Shown piece after piece: positions 11,386 to 22,434 of a stretch of DNA of 64,000 bases. The stretch's first letter is position 1. The number at the start of each line of letters is the position of its first letter. The notes below the pieces were generated by a model, which saw only the letters and a list, made by a program, of their open reading frames with translations, searched no databases and was not told where the DNA came from. Made by a program: the position numbers and the translations under genes. This stretch comes from Sesamum alatum (Eukaryota; Streptophyta; Magnoliopsida; Lamiales; Pedaliaceae): assembly GCA_034509735.1 (NCBI GenBank), contig JACGWO010000003.1, forward strand, positions 8,122,001 to 8,186,000. The letters are read 5' to 3'.

Positions 11386-13918
11386 TTTCAAGAACAAAGA
11401 TACTAACTAATCAGGCCATAATTATAATATAAATTTCAAGAACATAATGACATGCATTTTTATGCATTAAAAGATCGCTATTGTGCTGCATTTAAAGCAG
11501 AAAAACAACAACCATTTTCAGCAAAGTTGTTTTCTGTAGTTAATGCAGAAAATAGAGCAGTTTTCTGGAAAAAAATTACTGCAATTTCCATGTTGAAAGA
11601 AACACATAATAGAGATTAGATTGTGTGACCAAAGCTAAGATGTTGCTCTTACAAATGTAACTCATGTGGTCAAGAAGAATGTTAATTCCCGAATGTTCAA
11701 AAACATCATTATATATAATTAAATAAAAACTTCAAAATCAACACAAATTATAAAAACCAAGTGGTGAAGCAATAAAATTCCAAGAACAAAGAGAATAATA
11801 TCAGGCCATAATTATTATGCCAATTTCAAGAATGACATCATATTTTGTTAGTGAAATTTGTGATAGAATATTGCAAGAATATGGGTGCAGTACCTGATGT
11901 CACATTAATATGAGTGGACCAATCAAGATCACATAGAATCTAAGAAAAATAGGGGAACTGAGCATCAGTCCGACAACAAGAATGATACTAAGGAAAGAAA
12001 ACACGCTTAAAACTCTTTGTACTGGCTGGGAAATTCCCACCCAGAACAGAAAATCAGTGAATGATAAAAATATGCGTGTAGTGCCTGATGTCACATAATA
12101 AGATTATAATAAATACATAAACTAGGGAGCCGCACATCAGGCCGACAAGAAGAATGATAACTTGGAAAGAAAACCTACCCAAAATTCGGTGCACTGAAGT
12201 TCCACAATCAAGATTACATAGAAGTCAAGAAAAATTGGGGAACGAGGCATTAGTCCGCCAACAAGAATGATAACTGAGAAAAGAAATATTACCTAAAACG
12301 CGGTGTATTGAAGGTTCATACCCACAACACAAAAAGCTGCAACACACAACTATCACAAACAAAATTAATCAGTTGCAATAACTTACACGAAGTAACATAG
12401 GCTACCAAAAGCTTTGACATCTGCATCAAAAAAGAGAATGAAATACTATGTGTAGGATGCTTTAAATCAGTCGAAACCACGAGCCAAAGTAAAGATGCTT
12501 GTCCTTAAAAATATAAAACATGTTGTTACTTTATAGTGTTAATTCCCAAATAATAAAAACATCATAAATAGAATTAAATAAAAACTACAAAGGGAACATA
12601 ATGTACAAACTAAGTGCTAAAGGAATTGAGTTTCAAGAACAAAGATACTAACTAATCAGGCCATAATTATAATACCAATTTCAAGAAAATAATTACATGC
12701 ATTTTCTGCATTAAAACATCGCTATTTTTCTACATTTAAAGTAGAAAACATCAGCCATTTTCTGCCAAAAAAAAATAACTGCTACTGCAATTTTTCTGCT
12801 GAAAGAAACACATAATGGAGATTAGATTGGGTGACCAAAGCTATGATGCTTGCTCTTACAAATCTAATTCATGTGGTCAATGAAGAATGTTAATTCCTGA
12901 ATGTTATAAGCATCATACATATAATTAAATAAAAACTTCAAAATGAGCACAATTATACAAACTATGGTGAAGCAAAATAGTTTCAAGAAGAGAATAATTA
13001 TTAGGCCATGATTATAATGTCAAATTCAAGAATGACATCATAGTTGTGTTTATAAAATTTGTGATAGAATATTGCACAGTCCTCAGTGAATGACAAGAAA
13101 ATGGGTGCAGTGCCTAATATCACATTAATATGAGTGGACCAATCAAGATCATATGGAAGCCATGAAAAAGTAGGGGAGGTGAGCATTAGTCCGACAACAA
13201 AGAATGATACTAAGGAAAGAAGACTCACTTCAAACTCTGTGTACTGGGTGGGAAATTCCCACCCACAACAGAAAATCAGTAAATTATAAGAATATGAGCG
13301 CAGTGCCTGATGTCACATAATAAGATTACAATAAATACATAAACCGAGGCAGACAACAAGAATGATAATTGAGGAACGAAAACTTACCCAAAACTTGGTG
13401 CACCGAGGGTTCCACAATCAAGAGTACAAGGAATCCAAGAAAAACTGAGTAACTAAGCATCAATCCGCCAACAAGAATGATAATTGTGAAAAGAAAATTT
13501 ACCTAAAACTTGGTGTATTGAAGGTTCCCACCCACAACACAAAAAGTAACAGCACACAACTAGCACAAACAAACTCAACTTACACGAACTAACGCAGGCT
13601 TGCAAACACAACCTTACAAATAGCTTTGACATCTGCTTCAAAAAAGAGAACCAAATACTATGTGTCAGATGCTTTAAATTAGTCGAACCCATGGGTCCAA
13701 AGCAAAAATGCTTGCTCCTAAAAATCTAAATCATGTTGTCACTTTAGAATGTTAATTTCGGAATAATAAAACATCATAAATAGAATTAAATGAAAACTAC
13801 AAAGCGAACAGACTTATAAAAATAAGTGTTGAAGCAATAAAGTTTCAAGAACAGATACTAAGTAATTAGGCCATAATTATAATACAAATTTCAACAACAT
13901 AATTACATCCATTTTTCT
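11386..13918. repeat. ~1.24-kb tandem repeat, two copies plus a truncated third
   Basis: The landmark GAGTTTCAAGAACAAAGATA with the following AGGCCATAATTATAAT occurs at about 11386, 12628 and 13843, a period of about 1.24 kb then about 1.21 kb. Inside each unit, a shorter block with GTGCAGTGCCTGATGTCACA and AGTCCGACAACAAGAATGAT is itself repeated (near 11883, 12075, 13107 and 13297). The third copy stops after about 75 bp at the fold-back element starting at 13919. No ORF longer than 80 codons and no domain is seen. Origin unknown; the sequence looks intron-like or satellite-like. Confidence 0.75.
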
Positions 13919-14613
13919 GGGGGAAATAGCATTTTTGGTCCCATAACTTAGACCCTTTTCGCTTTTGGTACCATTCGTTACGGGATTAGCAATTTTGGTC
14001 CCGTAACTTACAAAAATTAGCAGTTTTAATCCCACCCATTTTTCCGTTAATTTTTTAACGGAGGTTGAGTTTTTTCCGTTAAGTTTTTGAAATTGAAGGT
14101 AAAATTGGCGCCATTTGTGCTTGAGAAGATTTTTGGCGGGAAAAATAACTACTATTGAGAGCTAACATAAAAAAACTCAAGAAATTACGGCAAATAAAGG
14201 TGATTTCTATCCTCTTTCACAAAAAACAATCTTTCATTCTTTAGTTTTATTTGTGTTGCAATTTATCCTTTTCTATGAATTCTATAAATATTTAAAACAA
14301 ATGATGACCACACAAAATTCAAGTAATGCAATGTAAGCACACTTGACAAAAAGGTAATTTCATTAGCTGTGTTCATAACAGTTTATTTGCCCTAATTTTC
14401 TTGATTTTTTTTATGTTAGCTCTCAATAGTACTAATTTTCTCGCCAAAAATCATCCCAAGCACAAATGGCGCCAATTTTACCTTCAATTTCAAAAACTTA
14501 ACGGCAAAAACTCAACTTCCGTTTAAAAATTAACGAAAAAAAACGGGGTGGGACTAAAAATGCTAATTTTTGTAAGTTATGGGACCAAAACTACTAATCC
14601 GGTAAAGAATGGA
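13919..14613. mobile_element. Fold-back/TIR DNA element with ~220-bp arms
   Basis: The left arm (about 13970-14200) and right arm (about 14375-14613) are near-perfect reverse complements over more than 200 bp. Examples are AAATTGAAGGTAAAATTGGC and GAGAGCTAACATAAAAAAA on one arm with their complements on the other. The outermost left ~55 bp (ATAGCATTTTTGGTCCCATA) repeats the beginning of the arm. The loop of about 175 bp is AT-rich and non-coding. The element truncates the third 1.24-kb repeat on its left and adjoins a copia LTR fragment on its right. Confidence 0.85.
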
Positions 14614-15254
14614 ATCCACCGTCCTCACTACATACTCCGACTGCACTGGACAAGGCTTATAATGACCATATCAAAGACACGGTCACCTCTCGCCAGATCC
14701 AAGATACAACCTTCATATGCATGCGACTGTCATGATTCCTCAAGTCCGAGGACTAATTCCGTACTATCGGAACCGGGAATTTCAGTCATACCGACCAAGC
14801 CTCCAAGGCTTCCATATTACGATTCCCGCGAGTCAGTTCAGTCAGTCGACTACCTTGCCAACTAACCCACTAAAATTGCATAAATGACCTACGTCTAGCA
14901 CCGATGAAACTCGGCACTCACCCAGTGAATGCAATACTTAGTGCAAGTCTCTATAGGACACTCGAGGCCCAGCTCGATGTTCTCGACTTGGAACGTTTCA
15001 GACCGACCCTTAAGGAGTTGGTTTCATAGCCGCCAACCTATGTGCAGCTCAACTCAATGGGTTTAACCAATCGGTCTGTGGGCATTTGTTGTGACATTGA
15101 AACACCATTCAATGTAAATAGTAAGCACAACAAACACATTTTGCCAATGATGAATACTTACTTTATCCATCAGTATAATATTACTTTGATAAAGATCGAT
15201 GAATAGTTCCCAGAACAGCCAATCTAATTGACTTTCTGGTCACCTATTCTAACA
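14609..15254 (-). mobile_element. Copia LTR fragment (5' part), minus strand
   Basis: Read on the minus strand, it starts TGTTAGAATAGGTGACCAG at 15254 and matches the first ~650 bp of the LTR at 501-1150, including AAACGTTCCAAGTCGAG and the GACGGTGGATTCC end point. It is broken at its inner end by the junction with the fold-back element and lacks any RNase H sequence upstream, so it is a truncated fragment. Confidence 0.8.
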
Positions 15255-15596
15255 CCATCATGGGTGGAAGGTGTGCTATAATCGTGTGTATGTGGAAGTT
15301 AACCTTAGAGGTTAATCGATGGAGGTTGAATTTTGAATTCAAATTCCTAGTTGCACATAAAATACACTACACAAAAAATACACAACTTACTCATAATTTG
15401 CAGCAGATAATCAACCAAGAGAACTCAATATATTTTCTTCACCTTTTGTTCATTTTCTTGTGAAAGAATTGACCTAAAACATTCCAAGGATCACTAATTC
15501 ATTGTGTTACTTTGGAAGTGTTTCTTCTTCTCTTCTCTAATTCATTCTCGGGAACTTCAAAGGGAACACCACTTTGAATCCATTTAAATTATGACT
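15255..15596. other. Unassigned, possible LTR remnant
   Basis: Sequence between the minus-strand LTR fragment and the minus-strand reverse transcriptase. A plus-strand motif, CACTAATTCATTGTGTTACT with TCTTCTTCTCTTCTC, resembles the CT-rich end part of the LTR near 2320-2345. It could therefore be an LTR scrap from a related element. The 67-codon ORF at 15260-15463 has no recognisable content. Confidence 0.35.
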
Positions 15597-16017
15597 TTAA
15601 TTTTGAATTTTACGCTTCCATTGCGTTCCCAGGCCATACCCGATTCTTTCATACACAAGGGTTATAATCGTTCTTGATGAAATCCTAACCCCGAATAACT
15701 TCATCAAAATGTATATTCCATCTCCATGAGGCTTGTTTGAGGCCATAGATGGACCTTTGGAGATGACAAACCTTATGCTCTTCTCCAACGACAGTGAAAC
15801 CTTCTAGCTGATTTATATAGATCTCCTCCTGTGCATACCCGTTAAGGAAAGCTATTTTCACGTTCATCTGCCATATTTCATAGTCATACCATGCAACTAT
15901 GATAAGCATTATTCGAATGGACTTAGCCATGGCAACAAGCGAGTAGGTTTCCTCGAAGTCGACCTTGGGTCGCTGAGTGTAACCTTTTGCCATGAGCCTA
16001 GCCTTGAAGGTAGTCAC
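15597..16017 (-). pseudogene. Copia reverse transcriptase, N-terminal fragment
   Basis: The open stretch of 110 codons (16017 to 15685) shows the start of an RVT_2-type reverse transcriptase: KARLMAKGYTQ, VDFEETYSLVA, IWQMNVKIAFLNG, EEIYINQLEGF and SIYGLKQASW. After a stop the next frame continues with a residual match to about 15600, then homology ends. The YVDD-type catalytic block that should follow is absent, so the enzyme is truncated. Confidence 0.9.
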
Positions 16018-16049
16018 CTCCCATCAGCTCCAAGCTTACGTTTATAGAC

Positions 16050-16613
16050 CCATTTACACCTGACGGGTTTGACCCCTTTGGGTGGGTCCATCAACGTCCA
16101 AACTTGGTTCGAACTGATAGAGTCAATCTCGGAGCTCATGGCCTCAAGCCACTTTTTTGAATTGATGTTCCGACATCACATCTCCTTACGTCTTTGGATC
16201 ACTGTCCAATTGACTAGTCACGCCCAAGAAGTCGTACCTCTCTGGAAGGTGTGGCACTCTTGCTAACCTACGAAGGAATCGAATATCATCAATGGGAACC
16301 ACGGGCGTAGACGATGTCGTCGCCGGTGACTGACATGCCCCACTTGATTCCTCAAGAGCAACTCATCGCGTTGGGCACCGATGGAAAACCTCTTTCCAAG
16401 AAGACTGCATTCCTCTAGACAAAAACCTTTTGCTCAGAGGGGTCATAAAAATAATAAACAACAGCTTCTTTTGGGTAACCAATGAACCTGCACAAACTAG
16501 ACCTCGATTCTAGTTTGTCTCCCACCGAAGGACTTTAATTTTGCAGCCAGTTTGGTTCTCAACTTCAAGTGTGAACTCCTTAAACCTCATAAAGGCTTCA
16601 GACTTGTACCTCA
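16050..16613 (-). pseudogene. Copia integrase, degraded C-terminal part
   Basis: This lies between the start of integrase and the start of RT on the minus strand. Short in-frame pieces such as YKSEAFMRFKEF and LEVENQTGCKIKVLR are recognisable as the integrase core, but frames change and stops occur. The 65-codon plus-strand ORF at 16069-16266 is a shadow of this region. Confidence 0.65.
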
Positions 16614-16946
16614 TCAGGTAAACATAACCATACCATGGTGATCCTCGGTAAACATTATGAAGTAGGAGAATCCGCCCCTAGCTTGAGTATTAAGTGGTCC
16701 ACAGATGTCTGTATAGATCAAATCCAATAGATCGATGACAAGCATGTTTTGTCCAACAAAGGACTTCTTGGTCATTTTTCCTTTCAGACAGGACTCACAA
16801 GCTGGCAGGTGATCCAAATAATCTATTTTTAGATTCTTTGAATCTACCAACAATCTAATCATATCTTGAGATATGTGATCTAGCCTTGCATGCCACATTT
16901 GTGTGTCTAGAGGATGGACTAATTTTTGTTTGTTTTGAGCAGTCAT
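16614..16946 (-). pseudogene. GAG-pre-integrase and integrase start
   Basis: A 110-codon open segment. WHARLDHIS supplies the His pair and ACESCLKGK the Cys pair of the zinc-binding integrase N-terminus. YTDICGPL carries the first catalytic Asp of the integrase core. The frame stops soon after FSYFIMFTEDH. The matching segment of the second body is at 21028-21240. Confidence 0.9.
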
Positions 16947-16949
16947 AAT

Positions 16950-17486
16950 CTAATTAGACTCATGCAGAATATAAAGGCCATTGTTAAGTTTGCCTAGCAG
17001 ATGAGAAGATCCATCTTTCATCAAATAAAAATAACTTTTATTAATAAAAAATTCAAAGCCACTATAGTCTAACAACGGAATGGAAATGATATTTTTTGTC
17101 ATGCTAGGTACATAATAACAATCCTTCAATTCTAGACTAACATGATCACTAACAACTAAACTAACGGTTCCTACAGCTTCAACAGCGACGACCTTTCCAT
17201 TACCAAGCCTTAGGACGACCTCGTCTTTACTTAGCCTTCTACTTCTTTGTAGTACTTGCAAATCATTATAGATGTGAGCTCCACAGCCAGTATCCAATAC
17301 CCAACAAGCAGAGTTAGTGACCATATTAATCTCAACAACAAACCAACCTTGTTCGGAGTGGAACTTGGGGCAATCCCTAGTCCAATGCCCTTTTCTCACG
17401 GCAATAGGCACACATATCATTTGCCCTTGACTATTATTGTTGTGACCTTGCGTGCCGAGATTTCCTTTACCCTTGCCTTTACCCAC
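16950..17486 (-). pseudogene. Copia zinc knuckle remnant and protease
   Basis: A 178-codon open segment beginning in a Lys/Gly-rich linker. KGHWTRDCPKF is the second half of a CCHC zinc knuckle whose first cysteines are altered (ICVPIAVRKGHW). WVLDTGCGAHI holds the Asp-Thr-Gly active site of the aspartic protease. The tail (CYYVPSMTKNIISI, SHLLGKLNNGLYIL) leads into the GAG-pre-integrase. The loss of zinc-knuckle cysteines suggests decay. Confidence 0.88.
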
Positions 17487-17504
17487 TTTGACAGCATTGC
17501 CGCT

Positions 17505-18316
17505 CTAAGCACCAACATTAACTCCAAAGGCTTTCCCCTTACCCTTCTTCCTCTTCCAGCGTTTGGCTCCTTTGCTTTTCGCCTCATAGGTCAAAGCCTC
17601 CCCTACCAATACCGACACCGTTGACTTCTTAGTCGTTGCCTCATATTGGACCAACATATTAATTAATTCATGAATGCCTTTTTCAAGCTCATTCATATTG
17701 TAGTTAATAATAAATGGGTCAAAGGATGGAGAAATTGACTGGAGGATCACGTCAATGTACATCTCATTATCGAGCCCAACCTTGAGGTCGTCGAGCTTTT
17801 CCACTAAGGTAAGCATCTTGACCCCATGCTCATGTACAGAGGATCCCTCCACCATCTTGGTTCCAAAAAAATGCCTTCATAGCGACATACCTAGTATGTC
17901 GGCCGGGACTGCATAGCAATCTTTCATATGAAGCATCATTGGAGACATCGTCTAGCCTCTCATACTGCTTTTAGTTTTTGTTAGTCATCGAAGCAAGTAT
18001 AATACTGCGGAATTTTCTGATTATCCTCCTACCACTTCTCGAACGTCTCACGTTCTTCAGGCGAAGAGTTTCTCGACAAAACCTGTAAAAGTGGCTTGTC
18101 CAAGACATAGCTTTAGTTCTCAAAATCGAGGACTATCCTCAGATTCCACAACCAGTCATTGTAGTTTGTTTCATTAAATTTATTGGTATCAAGTATTGAA
18201 GATAATGGATTCTTAAATATTTTAAATGTACATTTAAAATAAAACAGACAATCAACAGATGATAATAATATTTCAAACAAGTTAAAAACTTGGACTTCAG
18301 TCATCAACTCTTCCAC
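17505..18316 (-). pseudogene. Copia gag
   Basis: The N-terminal piece (18316-18113) contains LDTNKFNETNYNDWLWNLR, the usual start of a plant copia gag. The C-terminal piece (17855-17505) has EGSSVHEHGVKMLTLVEKL, IDVILQSISPSFDPFIINYN and a Lys/Gly-rich end. The middle (about 17860-18110) is broken by frameshifts. The capsid-like product would package element RNA. The homologous region in body 2 is 21840-22434. Confidence 0.88.
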
Positions 18317-18319
18317 TAT

Positions 18320-18995
18320 TTCTACGAAAACGTGCTACCTTCAACACGCCATTTTTGGGAAACCTCTTCCTAATGTGCTTGAGGCCCACAAGCGAAATTC
18401 TCTGTACCCCATTTTTACGATTAGCATGGAAAATAACCTTATGAGAGGTATTCCATATCATTCTCATCCAATGAGATCCCCAAGATAGTTTTGCCTCACC
18501 CTTTTCACATGATTCCAGGGACTCCAAGCAAATCACATTACTTGGTGTTAGACCCATCCCATCAACCGAATCATAGCACTAATGTCGCCCCCCATGACTC
18601 GTGAGATAGGAATACAAAAGTGTATCCACTTTGTTCACAATAACAGTGCAACTTAATTTCACAATCAGCTCCCTCACTTTATCGTAGATGGAAGGCATGG
18701 ACGAACTCCCTTGTTCACAATCCATTCAAAGGTCTAATATTTATCCTTGTCCAACCAAGTGGGAATAATCATTTATATGACCGATACCTCATCATATTAA
18801 ATATTTTTTCATGCGTAGATAAATATTCTACGAATCATTCATCAACCACAACGCATGCAAAATAAAAGCCTAGTACGCCCTATCGCATGATCACAAGCCC
18901 AAAACCAATGCGACCCACTTAGCCAGCAATGGATATGTAGTCAATCTAGGGTTGGCCATATTCTATTACAAGTATATTAAGAAACCCATTAACAC
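18320..18995 (-). repeat. Leader/LTR-like non-coding part of copia body 1
   Basis: This aligns by eye with 22620-23345 upstream of gag in body 2. Shared pieces include CACTATTTCTACGAAA, the ATTCTC.GTACCCC/ATGCCCC stretch, GTCCAACCAAGTG and GATCACGAGCCC/GATCACAAGCCC. Because it precedes gag on the minus strand it is most likely the 5' leader and part of the LTR. The 86-codon ORF at 18297-18557 is not conserved as protein. Confidence 0.6.
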
Positions 18996-19639
18996 CATAA
19001 TGGGTCTAGCCTCTTCATTCATCAGGCCTCCATCTTTCGGACCTCCACAGTCTCCAACTCCTTGGGCTTCCTTTTTTCTACATTAATTCTTAATAAAAAT
19101 AAAACCTCACAGCTACCTTCCCTCATTACAACTGAAAAAGAAACCACGACATATCCGGGGGAGTACATAGATAAAAAGGAAGAATGCCTTATTATTTCAA
19201 GGCGAAAACGAGAGATACAGATGATAAAGAGGCACACATGCACCACCCAACAGAAAATAAAACCATCCATATGATTTAGGGGCTTTGTGATCATCAGTTC
19301 ATTAAACCAATTAACACAAATAACATACATACACATACTATATATTTAATGATGTTGAAAGCAATTTATGATATCCCATACCATAAAATAAATGCAGAAA
19401 ATATATGCAAGATTTCTACACAAAAATGTTAGATAATGATGCAACCTATGCATAACGATTTTTGTTGAAAAAACCTATTTTCCATAATTAACAAGGCAAC
19501 ATTAAATTTTAGGAAATACCTAATCTCAACCAAAATAAATGTCCCACGTTAATTAGTTTAGAGAAATCCCCAGAAAAGACAAAAAAAATCCTAGATTTCT
19601 CAAAAACGCACCAAACGACGAACAAATCTAGCTGCCAAT
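18996..19639. other. No gene recognised
   Basis: Mixed-composition sequence between two retroelement remnants. Overlapping ORFs of 104 codons (minus, 19022-19336) and 70 codons (plus, 19062-19274) lack any recognisable motif. Confidence 0.4.
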
Positions 19640-19956
19640 ATTCACCTAGTCTCTAGTGCCATGGTCAGTTGCAAGATGGCCACCCATGGTAACAGGCTTA
19701 TATTCGACACAAGCCCAAATCTAGCTGAGGGTGAAGGTAAAGAGTCACACACAAATCACCGAGGAGGTGGGGGAATTGACTTGGACTCAATCCTGGAACA
19801 TGATAAATAATTGGATTATTTATGAAATGATCCATTGGAGAAGTTGAACTCCTCCCATAAGTGGAAGGGGTCGATTTTGGCTCCTCTTTGGAGCATGAAA
19901 TCGGCCCTAACGCCTTGTTGGAGGATAGTTGACTTGTTTGAAGGAAAGCAGATCAG
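19640..19956 (+). mobile_element. Copia LTR internal fragment, plus strand
   Basis: This matches the middle of the LTR at about 1432-1990: TTCACCTAGTCTCTAGTGCC, CCAAATCTAGCTGAGGGT and CACACAAATCACCGAGGAGG are shared, then divergence increases. Neither LTR end is present. Its orientation is opposite to the copia bodies on either side. Confidence 0.75.
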
Positions 19957-20340
19957 CCCGGGAATGCAGCAGAAGAGCGGTGGAGATAAAAATGTGTGGA
20001 ATAAAAGAATTTAAATCTCGTTCAAGGGGTGTTCCCTTGAACGTTCCCGAGCTATCGGTGTATAAACGCAGAATATAAACATATATAAAATAAATAAGCA
20101 TTTGTGACTATAGAATAAAGAAGAAATAGAGAGTATAAATATAAATCGGAATACCTTTCTCGATTTTGAATTTTAATCGGCTACACGCATTGATTCCTCC
20201 CGACGTTCGTCCACGCGAGGTCCCAACATAGAGACCCTCTAACGTAGTCCACACCGCACGGGGAGAGATCTCGTTTTTCTTGCTAGAAAAAATGGATCTA
20301 GATGATGAAATCAAAGACCGGTCTGACCCAGAAACCTGTA
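19957..20340. other. Unassigned spacer between retroelement remnants
   Basis: No gene is recognised. The stretch has a palindrome-like CAAGGGGTGTTCCCTTGAACG near 20021-20042 and an AT-rich centre. The edge at 20340 is set by the start of sequence similar to copia body 1. Confidence 0.35.
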
Positions 20341-20764
20341 CCCATTAGGTATCTAAGGTATTCTGGTCATCCCTAGGATGACTAGAATATAATCAGTGGA
20401 AAATAACCTTATGTTTGCATTATTTTGCACTAGACCTGCACAAACCAGACATCGAGTCTAGTCTATCTTTCTACTAGTCCCTTGACGTATGCAGGACCAT
20501 CCAACATACTCAAGAACTTTGTAGGATACAGGCTTTCCGAACCATATCCAATATGGTAACTAGATCATGCCTTTAAGAAAGTGCATATTTCTCAACCTAG
20601 CAACTTTCAAGTCCATGTCTAGATGGGCTAAGGTAACTTCAGTGAAATACCGAGCGAACCAAGTCCAACAGGGTTCGTTTTCTCCCTTATCAAAGACCAT
20701 TCAACCATGGCCGCTTCAAGAAGAATTTCACTTATTGAGAATTCCATTCTCATTCAGATATTGT

Positions 20765-21122
20765 AGAACTCCCACTGAATACACGTCCTGTCGATCTAAT
20801 CAAAAGGTAACCAATTTGATTTACCACTCCAAGTCTAATCCCTCGAACCTATCAAAGGTTCTTAGACTTGTGAATCCTCTTTTAGTCTTGTGTATTCAGC
20901 AACCTCACAGATATCCTTTTTGGATCCAATCTAATAGGCTATTGGCACTCCCACTAAATACACACTCTCTCGATCTAATCAAAAGGTGACCAGTTTGGTT
21001 CACCACTCCAAGTCTAATTCCCCGAACCTACCAAAGGTTCTTAAACTTGTGAACCCTCTTATGGTCCTGTGTATTCAGTAATCCATAGACGTCATTTTGG
21101 ATCCAATCCAATAGACTATCGG
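20765..21122. repeat. ~178-bp tandem duplication inside copia body 2
   Basis: The units are about 20765-20942 and 20943-21122. Both contain TCGATCTAATCAAAAGGT, CACTCCAAGTCTAAT, AAGGTTCTTA.ACTTGTGAA and TTGGATCCAATC.AATAG. Body 1 shows no such doubling at the matching place, so this arose after the two elements diverged. Confidence 0.8.
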
Positions 21123-21240
21123 CAAGCCCACTTTGTTTAACAAAATGGCTCTTTAGTCTTTTCCTCTTCAAAGAATATTTGCAAGCAAGCAGATCCAAAT
21201 CATCTATTGCGAGACTCTTTGGATCTTCCAACTTCCTCAT
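21028..21240 (-). pseudogene. GAG-pre-integrase remnant of copia body 2
   Basis: A 70-codon open piece with LDLLACKYSLKRKRLKSHFV, LLDWIQNDVYGLLNTQDH. It parallels the LPACESCLKGKMTKKSFV and TDICGPLNTQ of body 1. The cysteine pair and the catalytic-Asp context are altered, so the product would be inactive. Confidence 0.75.
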
Positions 21241-21839
21241 CCTTAACTAAAGGAAACTGACCTAGCCATGGATGCCAAATCCATAAGTTCATCTTGATTG
21301 TATCCATTTTTAGTCATTTGTTTTGAGTACTCATAATCCAATTATGGGACAATGTCAAGTGTTTATGTATTAAACCTAGCAGACAAGAATCACCATTCTT
21401 TGTCAAATAAAAGTAATTTTATTGATCAAATTATTGTATCCATAATTGTCCAACAATAAATGAAACATATTTTGATTATGCTAGGTTACATAATTCCCAC
21501 AGACATAATCTTAACATGATCACTACTAAACCTAACTAGTCCTTAGTCTTTGCAGCAACAGTTTTGCCATTGCTAGACCTTAGGATCGTCTGTCTTAGCT
21601 TTCTATTCCTTATCATCACCTATGAGCCATTCACAGGTTATGAACGACTGGTATCCAATACCAAATAACATAATAGTGATCATGTTGATACTCAATTCAA
21701 ATGTCACCTTCATTGGAGAGGGGCTTGAGGAAACTCCTTTTTCCAATGTTCCTTTTCTCGCAGTTAATGCAAACATCATTCGGAACCTCTAACTGCCGAA
21801 CCCTTTTCCTCTTTCCTTTACCCCAGCCAAGCGGTTAAC

Positions 21840-22434
21840 TCAAAGTGGTGGCAGCGGCTGATATTGCCTGAGCCTTCTTCCTCTTCCTGCGTCCGGTACC
21901 CTTGCCTTTTGCTTTAGAGGTCGAAGCATCCTCACTAGTACCATAAGCGCAGATTTTTCAATCATTGCCTTGTACTGGACCAACATTTTTATCAACTCAT
22001 AAAGGTCTTTCTCACGCCCACTCATGTTGTAGTTGACTATAAATGGGTCGAGTGAGGGGAGAAGAGACTGGAGGATCACGTCGATGTACATCTCTCTTTC
22101 AAGATCAGCTTGGAGGTCTTTGAACTTTTTTCACAAGGGATAGCATCATCACTCCATGCTCTTGTATCGACGATCCTTCTATCGTCTTCGCTCTGAAGAA
22201 TGCCTTCATTGCAGCATATCTAACATGTCGGTCCAGGACCGCATAGACTTGCTGCAATCGAAGCATCATCGAGCCAACATCCTCCAGCCTATCATACTGC
22301 ATCTGGATCTCATTATCAATGGATACCAGTATGATGCTGCGGACCTTCCAATTGTCATCAAGCCTCTTTTTGAACGTCAAACATTCTTTGGGCAATGACC
22401 TTTCCGGCAGGGTCTGAGGAAAAACCTTATCCAT
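21840..22434 (-). pseudogene. Copia gag remnant of body 2
   Basis: Two open pieces, 22434-22105 and 22091-21840. The first shows the UBN2-like gag core (LPKECLTFKKRLDDNWKV, MMLRLQQVYAVLDRHVRYAA, EGSSIQEHGVMMLSLVKK). The second shows YIDVILQSLLPSLDPFIVNY and a basic tail. They are offset by a frameshift near 22100. This copy preserves the central part of gag that is broken in body 1. Confidence 0.85.

Larger units (their letters stand above)
15597..18995 (-). mobile_element. Decayed Ty1/copia element, body 1
   Basis: Reading the minus strand from 18995 down, the order is a leader or LTR-like non-coding part (18995-18320), gag (18316-17505), CCHC remnant and protease (17486-16950), GAG-pre-integrase and start of integrase (16946-16614), degraded integrase (about 16600-16050) and the front of the reverse transcriptase (16017-15597). 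This is the canonical copia order, with integrase before reverse transcriptase. RT is cut before its catalytic Asp-Asp block, and RNase H is missing. A closely related body lies at 20341-23345 on the same strand. Frameshifts and stops between domains make it a pseudo-element. Confidence 0.88.

Noticed and set aside
14548..14865. 105-codon plus-strand ORF
   Set aside because: It spans the junction between the fold-back element and the minus-strand LTR fragment, so it is a chance reading.
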